A stretch of DNA of 64,000 nt from the NCBI GenBank assembly GCA_018343915.1, contig JABRWF010000002.1, forward strand, positions 124,001 to 188,000, read 5' to 3'. Both the position numbers and the translations under genes were made by a program. The DNA is from Agroathelia rolfsii. Its lineage: Eukaryota; Basidiomycota; Agaricomycetes; Amylocorticiales; Amylocorticiaceae. Below the pieces are notes generated by a model. That model was given only the letters and a program-made list of their open reading frames with translations. It did no database searches and was not told the DNA's origin. Of the stretch, positions 22,681-35,112 are shown piece after piece. Each line of letters opens with the position of its first letter. The first letter of the stretch is position 1.

Positions 22681-23809
22681 ATGGCAGTTAAACTGCACTC
22701 TTCCCAAATGGACTCTATCTCCGTTGACCAAAGGGCACCAATAGCCCCTCAATCAGGCCTGGGTCCGTTTCAATGGCTTCAATATCATGCCTACACGGTC
22801 CTGCTGTTTACTGCAAGAGATTTTGCTACCATCATGTTCCCAGTTGTACGATGCCCATCTCAGCTTGTTCAAACCGCTCTGATCCTTACACCTCTCTGTC
22901 TAGTCTTTGTTCGCTTCTGTAGCAGCCCCTGCGCCTAGTCTCTCCAGATGGCTTCTCGGCGTCTGGTGGCTTTTTGTCAACCTATTCCATATCAACGTGT
23001 CCAACCAATACAAGAGTGGCGATGAAGATATCATAAACCATTCATGGAGACCTATCCCCTCGGGTAGGATCTCGGTCCGTAATGCCACCGTTTTGAGGTG
23101 GACATTGCTGCCTTTATCGTTCCTCGCATCTGTTCCGTTCGGTTGGGATGTTGCTCTCGTCAACCTGGGGCTTCTGATTACAATTTTAATTTACGACAAT
23201 ATGCTGGGCTCTCATCATTGGCTCGTGAAGAGCTCCCTGAATATTCCGGGATATGGGCTCCTGGAGTATGGAACTAGCAGAGTTATGGGTCAGTTATACT
23301 CATCGCATGTTGATGAACACAATCTAAAACACTTATCCTTATAGCGGGTGAACCGCTTGACCGAACGGCCATCATATCTATCCTGTGTAGCGTCACCGTT
23401 ATTTTTACGACCATCCAGGCCGCTGATTTCGCTGACGTTATTGGGGACAAGGCGGTCGGGCGTCTCACGATGCCCATTCACTTGCCCGAATTATCACGCA
23501 TTCTCACCTTCCTCGGTCTATTTGCTTGGTCATCCTTCCTGGCCAATATATGGCAATTGGGTCTCCTCAGTGCAACTATCCTTGTTGCCTTCGGTACTTG
23601 GATTGGCTTCCGGTTCTACCATCATCGGACACAAAAGGCCGATGCATTCTCTTACGTCTTGTATAATGTAAGCACTTGCTCATACAACCCAATATCAATT
23701 GCAACTCATCACGACCCTTTTTTTTTTTTTTTTTTTTTTTTTTTAGTTCTGGATATTAACTATTCATCTGCTACCAGCACAATCACGTTGGCAAATGTTT
23801 TCCTTGTGA
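22681..23809 (+). CDS. UbiA-family membrane prenyltransferase
   Basis: Four exons (22681-22845, 22904-23288, 23345-23667, 23747-23809) join in phase to give 311 residues. The first Asp-rich motif is in NVSNQYKSGDEDII followed by WRPIPSGRIS, and the second is DFADVIGDKAVGR. Both bind the Mg-diphosphate of the prenyl donor in UbiA enzymes. Hydrophobic helices surround them (for example WLLGVWWLFVNLFHI, LVNLGLLITILIYDN, LFAWSSFLANIWQLGLLSA). The usual N of NDxxD is replaced by the NQ-K-D-D order seen in many fungal secondary-metabolism members. Fungal relatives transfer prenyl chains to aromatic or terpenoid acceptors; the acceptor is unknown. Intron 3 contains 27 T in a row directly before its acceptor. 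Confidence 0.8.
23718..23744 (+). repeat. Poly-T tract in an intron
   Basis: 27 consecutive T immediately before the AG acceptor of the last UbiA-gene intron. It acts as an extreme polypyrimidine tract. Its length is likely variable and prone to sequencing error. Confidence 0.9.
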
Positions 23810-26699
23810 TTATTTTATTTTATTGGATAAACCACTTCTCGTTCGTTGTATTATTATGATCCGCGCTTTTTCCCAAAATGTAGACATAGCCTAGCCTTTC
23901 CATTGATGTTTATTGTATTTAATGGTGTTCAAGTGAATTGATTAGCGAGTTTGACTGACATATATCATCTTGTGGCGTGCATCATGCATCATGATTGTGT
24001 CAAGGCAAAGGAAGCTACGAGAAATTTGCATTGCATCCCATAGCCGTTAGTTGACTACAATCAGAAATATAGTCCATAATTGGGTGAGTGAGAAGACCGG
24101 GTTGATATATTGATTTCTGCGCTGACATCCTCCACTGCAGGCGGTGTCGGGGATGTGACATTCATAGTCAAATCAAATCTTCGAGTCATGACGTTCCGAG
24201 ACATGTTTCCAAAAAGGAAGGTAAGCTAGCCAGCTTGAAGTACAGCAGTGTAACGGATCGAGACCCTTCGGAATGAGGCTGACAGGTTTGGTGATATGAC
24301 GCCTGTCACGTCGTGTTCAATATTTCAATATTTCTTATTTGTTTCATTTCTTGGTATTAGCTTACGATAGGTTTCCATTCCACAAGGAATATGTTTATAT
24401 TCTTCAGTCGATTTTCTTACATTTTTATGCTCGTGATTTTTGTGTAGGTATAAACACGGACCATGTACACAGTCGAGTAGGACATGCAATCAATATTTTA
24501 TACCAGCTCTCTCTCTTTTGTGATTTGTCTCTTGTGATGTCCCTGGTTGGACGTTACAAGCAGTTTCCGCAAAATCCGTCTAAACTAGACTCGGACCCGA
24601 ATTTATTCGGGTCCCGCCTGTTCGCCTGCTTCAACCTTCACTGCCGTACGTGCTTATTTATTTATTTTTAAAAATCACTTGAGTAATCCACTCTTCAAGC
24701 AGATGATTGACTTCGATACCTTATCGTGCGAGACATAAGGAAAGAGCGGTTCTGGCCGCGGATCTCGCGCTTCATGTGTACGCAGTCCTTACGCACCGTA
24801 CACGAGTTCGCAAACATAACTCTTGTACCTGACGCTCATATATCTTTCTGATTTTCTCATCGAAGAGCTGCTCCACAAGGATCTCCGATCTTTGGCTTTC
24901 TTGTCCCTTTGAATACACATGCCAAGGATCACCGACAGGTTTTATTGCATTCATAACCTAGCCACACTGCCCACTGGGCTTGGTCGATTGAATCTTTTCT
25001 CTTGTCATGATGGGTCCTAAACTCAATCATGGGCAAAGATCTCATGCTCAAAATCTGAAAGAAGTACCATAGTTGGACACTCTTCTGTTTTCGGTCTTAC
25101 TACGCAGCGGTTGAATACTTCCCGCCTGCTGGTACGGAAGTGTGTTCATCATCCTCCAGGTCTGGTATATTAGGATCACATCGCCGTCATCTTTATATAA
25201 TGTATATCAATTCTTCCGATAAAACCACGCATGTACTTGATCCATTATCCTTCTACTACCAATGTGGCCGATGATCTGTCGATTATCTCAAAGTTGCACA
25301 TGATTTGTGTCAGGTAATAGATATGATTCCAATTTAGCTCACCATAAGACGTATAGCCATGTGCCTACCAAGCAGTATCAGTATCAGTTTACTCACTATA
25401 ATTGAGTTGCTAACGGGTGTCTGTGTCTTGAATATCATTATCGTCATCGGCGGAGTACTTGATAACGCTTCGATTTGAAAGCATCTCGCGGAAAAGTAAA
25501 TGGTGAAGCGGTGAAGACATGTGGTGCTTAGTGTCTTGGTCCGGCCCAACCGAAGAGCTGTGATTATTATTATTAGAACGAGACCGTCCATCAGTCAACT
25601 TGCATCCTCTGTGCTCTGTTGGTATTTCAAGTTTGCATCCATACCATCATCTCCTCTTTCTATTCATGTTAGTTCTTCACTAATATCCTTGTGCTGTTGC
25701 TTCTTCACGCCTGTGGGGTGTGGAAGAAAACCATATAGCGTGATTTTGCGAGTTCGTGGACCATGTAAATAACATTTTCAGTATCTCCGTATACCATCGG
25801 AGATAGCGTGAGCGCTGAACAATCTCCCATAAAACGAAATCCTAGAAGTCTGATTCGTGTTCTTCCTTATGACACGCTGGATTCATCGGCTTTCGCTACT
25901 TGAGCGCGATCTATCAAAAACCGGGAAGTATTGTCAGTTCCGAGAACAATCTTGACATACCCGAAGCAGCCAATCAACGACAATACTAGTGTGTTCGTGT
26001 CATCTCAGCCCTTTACTCCACTTTCATTGGAAGTGGTGCCAGAGGAAGACATTCATTAGTACAGTGTGTAGCATGAGAAGACCCACCAGCACTGACTTCT
26101 TGTGCTATGCCTTCCTTATGTTTTTTCTTATCTTATGCGCGTCAAGCAAGTTGTATCTGAACATTCACATACTTTTTCTGGCTCCAGAGTCCGGAAAACC
26201 AGTCCTTGTTCGGCTCGCAATTCTGCTCTCAGCCTCAAGACGGTCATAGATGCTCTCTTCACTCTCACTTCGCTTTGCTAAAAATGTAGTCGATACCATA
26301 AAACCTAGTTTACGATCATACGTATTACGCTACTTGACAAATCTTCATACTAAGATGGTGTATCTGGTGATCATCTATTAATCTATTGGTATATGAGTAT
26401 AGCACTCCCAACTTCCCAAGCTATATTGACTGCAGGCTTTCTGGACATTGCGATTGTTAAATACAAGATTATAATAATACACTTGAATAGAATGATTAAT
26501 AGCGAGCATTGCTAATAATTGTGATGATGAGTCTGGAATCTATGCGGTACTTGGTGGCACAAACAATGCTGTGGGGAAACTGCCAGTGTGCGAACACGCG
26601 TGACGGTGCATGACGTTTGTCGACCGTATAGGCTCCCATTAGTTCTCTCACTGGCACTACTACCACACTGTTAGGCACAGTCGTCCACACAAGCCCGCC
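23810..26699. other. Gene-poor stretch, 2.9 kb
   Basis: AT-rich sequence with scattered short frames. Two minus-strand pieces look faintly coding: 25427-25598 (HHMSSPLHHLLFREMLSNRS) and 24772-24954 (GQESQRSEILVEQLFDEKI). I could not join them into a gene, and stop codons separate them. They may be remnants. No terminal repeats, transposase motif or RNA gene was recognised. Confidence 0.4.
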
Positions 26700-28873
26700 A
26701 TGAGCGACACGCCCGAGGAGCCGTCTGTCCAACGAGACAAAGGCAAGGGTAAAGCCATCCTCGAAGAACCCTCTGAACGAACCCCCCTGCTTCCCTCACA
26801 AGCCTCTGGAAGCCACCTCACCGTTCATTCTCTCCCCAGTTTCTCTCACCAACCCCGCCAGCGCAGCCTAGCTTTCAGATTCTTCATCGCTTTCTTCATC
26901 TTCCTTACTATCACCGTGCTTGCTCTGCTCATTCTCGTCCTCTTTGCCTATTCGTATGCAGCCAAGGCATCGGAGATACCTCGCAACGAGCTTCTGGATA
27001 GGGCTCTTGTGGTCAAGGGACCCGACCATCTGAATGTCTTGAACATTACAAGCGAGGGAGAGATATGGGTTAATGTCCATGCTAGAGTTGGCCTGGACAT
27101 AGGTGCTGCTATGGATTTCAAGCAAGATAGTGGTGATGAGGAGGAGAGTCTTTTCCGTCATATATGGAAATCCGTTGGGCGTTGGGGTGTAGACCGTCTG
27201 GGCGAAATCTCCATCATTTCAGGTGTCGTTGAGGTCAATGCTCCTCATGGTACTCTGGCATCAATATGGGCACCACCCGTCTCGCTTCCCTTGTCTTCAG
27301 ATCCACCACAGGATTCCTCATGGCTCAAGCATATATCCATACCCGTTTGTATTCGGCCAACCCAAAATGTATCTCTTCTCATGGATTTTGCGCGTGAAAG
27401 CTGGATGCATGGCTTCATAACGGCCCGAGTCGTCGTTCCGAGTGTCCTTGTACATGGCGGCTCCTTGGGAGAGCATGGGTGGCGAAGCGTGCTGAACAAA
27501 CATGAATCAGACGTATTGATTGACGTCCGTATGAAAGGTGAGTTAATGGCATGACCTACCTAAGGGACCATGTGTTCATCTCGGTCTATCAGTACCTTCA
27601 TTGCCCGGCTTACCTATGCCTGGTCACAGCGGACAACTTCCTTCCGTGGCTGAATTAATTACATTGAAAACGTTTGATATCAGATCCAAGGACAAGCTAC
27701 TGCGTATTAATGCTATCGCCACAACTATCGACCCCTTGCCAGAAACAATGGAGCTTACAGCACCTAGCCTACCATTCATTGTCTCTCTGCCTATGGAGAA
27801 CGGATCACCTGTCCCAATGGCTTCTGTACACACACAACCTTTCGAGCTTACGCATCCAAATATCACTCTCAACATATCGGGTTCTGTCCTCCCAATTTCC
27901 TCTAAAGTTTCACCCCATGTCTCGAACATGATCACCCGGTATTTGTCTGCCGAAGACAACGACATTGTCATCCACACCCCTCTGCTACCCAACCTCACCG
28001 TACCCGTCGTCTTCCCCGGACCCGAAACTCGCCCCAAGATTCTGCGCGACGTTACGATCCATGATATGACCATCAAGCCAACCGGCTCCGGTTCAACCTT
28101 CCTCGCGAGCGGGACCGTTTTCGCACGCGTCGTGATGCCAGCCGGCGTCGAAATCCAGATCGAAGCCAATGCCGTCCTGCCTGACCTGCTCGTGTTTGAT
28201 GGCGATCCACCGGAGACGATGTCCTTCACCACTACATCATTGCCCGACCCGCTTCCGGAGCGCGCGTTTGCGCATATCAAGCCGGATGATTGGGTGCCTG
28301 CCGAGAGCAAGCGCGACTGGTCTCGCCCTGGGGAGGGCTCCGTATTCACAATGACGGCTGAGATCGAGGATGTCCCGTTGGAGGTGCTTCCTGGGCGTCA
28401 GAAGGAGTTTAGCGCTTTTGTTAGAAAGGTGTGTATGCTCTCCCCCCCCCCCCCCCCCCTCAACAAGTAGGACAAAGGAATAGATGGCTGAAATGATTGC
28501 ATAGGTGATTTTTGGCAAAGATGGCGCAGTGGCTGGCATCCTAGGCTCTGCTGCCGTGTCTGCCGGTGTCCATGGACTGCCACTTTATGACGACAACAAC
28601 CGCCAGACGTCGAACATAGAGCTCTCAGGGCTTCCTTTCCGGGGTAGTGTGCCTGTCGGAAGGAAGAGTTCCACCCTGTCTCCCGGAAAGGCCAAGGAAA
28701 GGATTGGAAAGGAGATTGACAAAACCAAGGACGGTGTCAAGAAAGGAGCGGACAAGAGTGCTGACAAGATCGAGAAGGGAGTTAAGAAAGGGAAAGATGC
28801 TGTACGTGAAAGCTGGGAGAAGTTGAAGGAGGCCTTGGATAAGTTGCCACACTGGCACTCGCATGAAAACTAG
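26700..28873 (+). CDS. Single-pass membrane protein, probably vacuolar (Tag1/DUF3712-like)
   Basis: Three exons (26700-27537, 27593-28428, 28505-28873) join in phase to give 680 residues. The N-terminal cytosolic tail contains SERTPLLPSQ, an acidic dileucine signal (ExxxLL) used for sorting to the vacuole by AP-3. One strong transmembrane helix follows (FFIAFFIFLTITVLALLILV). A large domain after it is rich in beta strands and Asn-x-Ser/Thr sites (NVLNITSEG, NLTVPVVFPG), as in lumenal DUF3712/AsmA-like proteins. The C terminus is a charged Lys-rich helix (KERIGKEIDKTKDGVKKG). Yeast Tag1 (Ylr173w), involved in ending autophagy at the vacuole, has a similar plan; the match is from layout and memory, so the name is tentative. 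Confidence 0.65.
28442..28459 (+). repeat. Poly-C tract in an intron
   Basis: 18 consecutive C within the second intron of the vacuolar-type membrane protein gene, a few bases after the donor. Likely length-variable. Confidence 0.9.
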
Positions 28874-29063
28874 GATGATCTTTGTTTTTATTTCATGGGG
28901 CGCCAGTCTGTACGAGTATTTATTTAAGGACAGTTATGCCGTGTATATATAGTTGCTGATAATAGGTTGTCGACAACCAAGATTTTATAATTATAAGTTG
29001 AGGCCACTTTCTCCCCATATTTGACCCTACGTTCGCATAACAGTCAAGGACACAGGCTAAATA

Positions 29064-30622
29064 CTACCTTGCACCTTCGCTGCCGGCAGTCCACCCACTC
29101 GACGTTTTGAGCTCAATACTCTTAGCATGTCCTTTTTCCTTGATTTCTTTAGCTTCTTGGAGTTCTTTATTGGCCTTTCCAGCGGTCGCTTCGTCTCTAA
29201 GCTCCTTCATCTCGTCTTCATCGGGTTCACTAGCGACACGTTCTCCATAGTCTTCGGCTATCTTGGCGAGCTCCCTTCGTAGCGATTTGGCTTCGGCGAC
29301 CAGGTCAGCCCATGCATCAACGTCAAACCCTCGATCTCTATAAAGTGCTTGACGGCGGGTTGATATTGATTGATCTGCATTCGGGATGATATGTTAGAGA
29401 AAACTGTAAAATGGGGGGAAAAGATTGGTGCTTTCCTAAGACTGAAGAGTATGAGACTTCACGTCCCTGGTATAAGAACCTATAGAAGTTGAGAATAGAT
29501 TACTTGGCATTGGATTACAGATTAAAAACATACCATAAGTAACCGCAGATGACGGTAGACAATCCAGAGAGATAAGTTATGGGTTCCATGATGTCCCTAG
29601 TATCTGATCAGGAAAAAAGGGTCATTCCCGACGAGATAAGATGCCCTCACCATCCAAAATCCCAGAAAGTGAGCCTTGCAACAGCACCCCAGTATATTAC
29701 TAGAGCACCAAACCCGCTCAAGGCCATTCGACGAGCACCTCTATGAGCCTCCCTATCACAAGCCTTCTTCAGCTCTTCCATAGAGGATAGTCGGTTCTGT
29801 ACAACTTCCAGTCGCCTGCGGATGAACCGGGTTCTCGATGCGTAGCTGGGAACGATAATGGGAAGCACGTATTCATCCTCATCGGATTCGGAAGTAGCGC
29901 TTTTATTATGATGTGCTACTGGGTTGGGAGAGATGTGGATGTGGAATTTAGTCGCATGAGCCGCGTCACGGATGAAGTCGCCTACGTCGGTAGAGTCAGA
30001 CCATTGGACTTGCTGTGAACTAGAGGTTGTTGCGGAGCGAAAGTTGATGTCGTAAGTGGTGTTAGCACTTGTATTTGACTTGGAAGTCGCCAGAGTGGGA
30101 AGGGATGAGGCTACAAGACGAGCAGCGTGTGATAGCGGCTGGGATGGGTGTAAGAGAATAACTGTAGGCGGGGTATTCTTCTTCGGAAAGAAAGGAGCGA
30201 GGGGCAGAATAAGTTTGAAGAGATGAGAAGATGTTGGGGAGAGTTTCCCTGGAAACAAAAACCTGAGCATATACTAGTATCATATAAGTATTAAAAAAAT
30301 GAATGAGGATACCTTGTCCATCCTCTACAGAGTCGTCGAAATCTTCGTATACCTTTATCCTCTTGTCTGTTGACTTGTCCGTCCATTTGGCTTTGTGAGG
30401 AGCTTCGGCCAGGAAACGCGAATGATCAGCCTTGGTTTGTTCGGTGGGGTTTGAGCTAGCAGTAGCATAATGCCTTTGCTCTTGTATAGAGATTCTTAGC
30501 AGGTTATTGGCAGCAGCAATGCGTGGCCGTATTAGGGTACAACTCGACGAGAATATTTGATTCCTGCTGCCAACGGCAGTGACTGAGCGAAAGGAACGAA
30601 ATAAATGACCAGTGACAGTCAT
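29064..30622 (-). CDS. MCU: Mitochondrial calcium uniporter pore subunit
   Basis: The pore motif WDIMEP is built across an intron (FWDFGW then DIMEPITYLSG); its D and E form the calcium selectivity filter. The first transmembrane helix, GFGALVIYWGAVARLTFW, precedes it and a second (STVICGYLWYLYQ) follows, as in all MCU proteins. A coiled-coil comes before the pore (RRRLEVVQNRLSSMEELKKA) and another, strongly charged, after it. The N terminus from 30622 (MTVTGHLFRSFRSVTAVGSR) is a typical mitochondrial presequence and the protein then enters the matrix domain. Stop at 29064. Many fungi have lost MCU and most that keep it lack MICU regulators; no partner gene is seen here. Divergent from GWT1 with a 394-bp gap. 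Confidence 0.92.
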
Positions 30623-31016
30623 TGAGATCTGGGTATAGAGTCCTTCACCCTGAAGTAATATAATGCTAGACTCGGTTTTCCCAACAGAGACAAGGTATCA
30701 ATCCAAAATGCAAGCCAGACATTGCGGCCGTGAAGCGCCGCCCTCAAAAGGTCGAGCATTGTCAGTGACAGACCGATGACGTCGTTGTGCATGGCCTGTT
30801 TATTTGTGAAATTAGATCTGGATCACGGAAGTAAATTGTAGGATGTCACAGATAGTCACGAATCACGCTCTCTGTCTATTCTATTGCGTTTAATTAGTAG
30901 TACGAGCAACCTTACTGGCAACTGAAACGACTCTTGTACCTACTACACCAAACAGCTCGTTCATTGACCGTTTGAACTAGTCACCTCAAGTAAAGAGGGA
31001 GTATCCTCTCGCCAGC
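30623..31016. other. Divergent promoter region of MCU and GWT1
   Basis: This 394-bp gap lies between the two starts. No TATA box stands out. A short GC-rich part (gcggccgtgaagcgccgcc near 30724) could be a shared regulatory element, but nothing specific is recognised. Confidence 0.45.
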
Positions 31017-33134
31017 ATGAGCAGCACACCCTCCTATAAGTTGGAAAAGGAGGCGTTTGTCTCAGGCAATCCAGGGTCATCGATTCCACATGTACTTGCT
31101 ATATCCTCTGCTGCCATCGCCTCCATTGCTTTGTACTCTAGCTTTCGAACACGAGGAATATTCACCAAAAAATCTGAAGATGCTCTACCAGACTTGCCAT
31201 TCAAGTTTCAATTTCCTGTCCTCATCTTTCCCTTGCTCTTGTCCATAACTCTCTTCGCCGACCGTCCTTCTCTTTTTGCCGTTGGCCTTATCATACCTGC
31301 TGTTGTGATAATCTTGACGGTACCAAGGAGAGATAGAAAGAGTTATTTACCCCGCTCAACACCCTCTCGACAACCGTCCCCGAAGCCTCCATCACCCACA
31401 CCGGCATTCATACGTCCATCAACAACGGTAGAAGAAAAACGTGTTTCAAAGACGGAATTGTCTATACCACCCCTGCCAGCCCTGTCCACCTATCGAGCTC
31501 ATATGATGTTGATGACTATACTTGCTATCCTTGCTGTCGACTTTCCCGTATTTCCTCGCAGGTTAGGGAAGACGGAAGTCTTCGGAGTTAGTTTGGTATG
31601 TGCATACCAGATCATGGTTGACGCTTACCTGCAATAATATAAACTTTTTTTTTTTTCTTTTAAGATGGACTTAGGTGTCGGTAGCTTTGTTTTTTCTCAG
31701 GGGCTTGCTTCCGCGCGCCCGCTTGTTTCCTCGCTTCCCCAGAGCTACTTGAATGCTCCACTTTTGCCGAAGTTCATGAAATCTATTCGGAAATCTGCAC
31801 CCATTATTGCTCTTGGGATGATACGCGTCATCATGGTTAAGGGCGTGGAATATCCGGTAATGCATTCCTTGCTAGAAGTTTTCCTTCTCGAGGATCGCTC
31901 CTGATGCGTAGTAAGTTAGGAACATGAAACAGAGTACGGGACGCATTGGAATTTCTTCCTCACCTTGGCGTTATTGCCCCCGATGCAAATGTTATTGCAT
32001 CCCCTAATCCTGAGTCTATCACAAAACATGGCGATTGTTGGCATCGTCGTTGCAGTAGGTTAGTTCATCCCATGTAATCTCATGCAGTACATCCACATTC
32101 AATATATCATCAGCTCATCAAACCATTTTATCCCCTCGGGGTCTGAACCTTCAACATTGGGTATTCAACGCCCCTCGTTTGGACCTTATCACTGCGAATA
32201 AGGAGGGTTTAGTTTCGCTCTGGGGTAAGTTATTGAGTGATGGTATATTTCGATATGCTAAGTCATCTATATTCTTAGGCTACCTTGCGATTCACTTGCT
32301 CGGTCTTGCAACGGGGACCATTGTCCTACCACCTACACCCGGCTGGTTCCGAAGGAGGTTGAATACGCCCTCTTCTCAAATAGAAGATGACATAGATTCG
32401 TCTACCGCTCCATTCGATCCATCTGCAGTCTCTCCAAAGACCCCTTCGTCGCGATACAGGCGTAACGGACGCCTCGCGGCCGACACCGATTCTTCATCCT
32501 CTTCTGGGGAAGATGAACCAGAGCATACTTTCTCCTTCGAGCCTTCCAACGCTTTGCCTGCAAGACGAATCAATAAGACGGCGGTTGAGCTCCTGTCTTA
32601 CTCGGGAGTTTGGTGGATATTGCTTGGCTTGACACGGGTTGGGGGCATTGGCAATATGTCAAGACAATTGGTAATCATCCCAAATAACACTTGAAAAAAA
32701 ATACACATACTCAAGCATCTAATGAAATAGGCCAACTTGCCATATATTCTTTTTGTTGTTGCATACAATACCACTTTCATAGGAGGCTACATCCTTCTGG
32801 ACGTAGCCTTTTTCCCTGGCCCACCAGAATCACCCTTCCACCCTAAATCAATGCGTAGGGTAAGACCACGGCGCGCAATCTCGATATACGAGCAGGTGAC
32901 AGCTCCGGGGCTCCTGGAAGCCATCAACAAACATGGTTTGGTGGTATTCCTCCTCGTAAGTCATTCTCAAGGTAGCACGTCCCAAGTAGGCTGACCGGCT
33001 CTTAGGCGAATCTACTAACCGGCTTCGTCAATATGTCAATGCAAACCATGTACGCATCCGATGGGGTAGCGATGTTGGTTTTAATATTGTATTCCCTCGT
33101 GGTATGTAGTGTTGCGTGGTGGCTGAAAGGGTAA
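31017..33134 (+). CDS. GWT1: GPI-anchor inositol acyltransferase GWT1 (PIG-W)
   Basis: Gwt1 adds an acyl chain to the inositol of GlcN-PI in the ER, an early step of GPI-anchor synthesis. Family blocks are [15 protein letters not shown] at the N terminus, [51 protein letters not shown], then [42 protein letters not shown] and [20 protein letters not shown]. There are about a dozen hydrophobic helices. Around eight exons are needed. The one starting GEHETEY follows an intron ending gttag near 31919. Two Ser/Pro-rich loops ([27 protein letters not shown]) are longer than in yeast. The stop after AWWLKG at 33132-33134 gives a normal family end. Confidence 0.93.
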
Positions 33135-33444
33135 TATATAGTGCCCTTTTTTATTGTAATTCTTTCGCTTTCAATTTTTTGGTCTGCTTTGGAATGAGGT
33201 TTATTTTTGACATCTTGTAAGAGACAGCACACCGATGTCGTCTCTTGTCCCGGTTAACCAGACTAGTTCTTAAACGTAGTTTTGTGACCTTCTCAGATCC
33301 TTAGTACTTTCTAATACTATAATCTGCATATTGAGAACACAACAGAAATATTGATTACAGATAGATCAAAAACAAGAAAATGCAACATGAATCCATGATA
33401 TGTTTTGCAGTAGTAACAGTGTCCAGCGCTTAACCAACCGACTC
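33135..33444. other. Convergent spacer
   Basis: 310 bp between GWT1 (plus) and the MaoC gene (minus). It is AT-rich and consistent with two 3' ends. Nothing else seen. Confidence 0.5.
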
Positions 33445-34860
33445 TTACAGCTTGCTCTTCTCCGTCTTCTTGATATACGCCGTGCCGTTACCGAGCACGA
33501 TCTTGCCACTCGTCAGGTTCTTGGTCACAAATGCGACCTCGGTCGTGCCGTTGGGGCCAGTTCCTACCTCCCAAACAGACGTCTCAAGTGTATCACCAGG
33601 CTTGACAGGCGAGGTGAAACGTGTGCCGAAGAACTTGAGCGCCTTGGGGTCGCCGCCAGCAACAGCAGAGACGGTGCCCCGTGCGGCGAAACCGAAGGTT
33701 GAGAGACCGTGTAGGATGACGCCACCGAAACCGCCGGCTTTTCCGGGAGCAGGATCTGTTTTTCCCGGGATAATATATTTGAGTTTAAATGGGTAAAAGT
33801 ATCATGCAGAATGCGTGCCCACGTACCAATGTGTAGGGGGTTGTAATCTCCGCTGAGGCGGTAGACGATGGCTTGTTCGGGCGTCGTTTGGTCGTTGATC
33901 ACCCAGTCGGGCTTACGGTCCTTGGGCGCTGGCTTGCCCTTTGGTGGGCCAGCAATCACTTTGGAGAACTTTTCGCCTGTAGCTTTGGCGCCTAGGTAGA
34001 AGCTCGAGCTCTAATTTATACGTCAGTCTAGTCCGGTGCTATTGGCGGTCTGTACATACGTAGAGTTTGGCATATGCCTCGTTGTTGGCGTCCAGGAGGA
34101 CGTATTCGGTATCAACAATGATTCCAGATTCTTAGGTAGAAAATGAATATTAAAAAAAAAAACCGAATGACGGTCGTGAATATAACGCACTGTTTTCATT
34201 GACACCAACGATTCTGCTGGTCAGCTTCCATCCCGGTCCACTGACATGAGGCAGGTCTTTCAGAATTTCGATCGACTGGCTACCATGGACCTAATCTAAC
34301 GGGTGAGGATAGCTCACTGATACCAATAAAATAGACTAGGACGTACGACACGACGTGGATCCAGCTTTGGGAAACCAGGGATGGGTTCCATTTTAGCGGT
34401 CTCAGCAAAGTTGTTAATATCATCACCAGCGCCTTTCCAAGGGTAAGAATAGTGAAGCAACAAGGATAACATATCAAATACATACCCTTGAGGCCGAGTA
34501 CAACAGGGTAAGTAGGGAGGGGTGCCCATGACTTGTCTTTACAAAGAGTGTACTAATTAGTGTTGAACATTTGTCATGTAGATGCTGTTACTATACCCAA
34601 TTCTGTTCATCCATATCAAAATTAATGCCCGGTAATAATTTGAGGAAAATTAAAGAAAGCTGACCATATACAAGTGAGAAGTCGTTCTGCTTTGCACCAA
34701 CACCGACGGCATAGAGCAGCAAATCACGCTTGTTCCATGAGACCTATGAGTATGGGATTAGCATGTGAAACCCGTGCCAGCACTACTAGTAAATGATCTA
34801 TGAACGTACGGGCTTGTCAGCAGACTTGTGTCCAATAGCTTTTGATAGGTCGATGGACAT
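33445..34860 (-). CDS. MaoC-like hydratase with peroxisomal SKL signal
   Basis: The protein has the two-hot-dog-fold layout of the 2-enoyl-CoA hydratase 2 part of peroxisomal multifunctional enzyme. The catalytic motif YRLSGDYNPLHIDP carries the active-site D and H, with FGGVILHGLSTFGFAARG right after it. The N-terminal half has KNDF-like QNDFSLVY and YPVVLGLKG. It would hydrate trans-2-enoyl-CoA in beta-oxidation. The last residues, KKTEKSKL, end in a perfect PTS1, so peroxisomal import is expected. The start at 34860 (MSIDLSKAIGHK) is the usual family start. An in-frame upstream ATG at 34992 would add 44 residues resembling a mitochondrial presequence. The gene is divergent from the gamma-butyrobetaine dioxygenase, so the pair could share control by fatty acids. 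Confidence 0.9.
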
Positions 34861-35112
34861 TGTCGGTGTCTTGGAGCTGGATGAGAACTGAGCTGGATGT
34901 AGTGGTAAGAGCTGAACGATATAATGCCGTGACCGCGGGGTAAATGGCGAATTTAACTGAATAAGTGCCCGAGTCGTCCGGCAATTCGGCAATATTTGTG
35001 CCGATGGTCCGTTGCTTGTGAATCTCTAGCCCGGCGGTGCCGGTGGATGTAAGTACTCTGTTTACTACGATTATTACGACCACGATTCAAGTGTTATATT
35101 CACTATAATCCT

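Noticed and set aside
24772..25598. Possible spliced gene on the minus strand
   Set aside because: Two faintly coding pieces could not be joined in frame; stops separate them.
27624..28349. 241-residue frame on the minus strand
   Set aside because: Antisense to the well-supported exon 2 of the vacuolar-type membrane protein; composition reflects third-position bias of the real gene.
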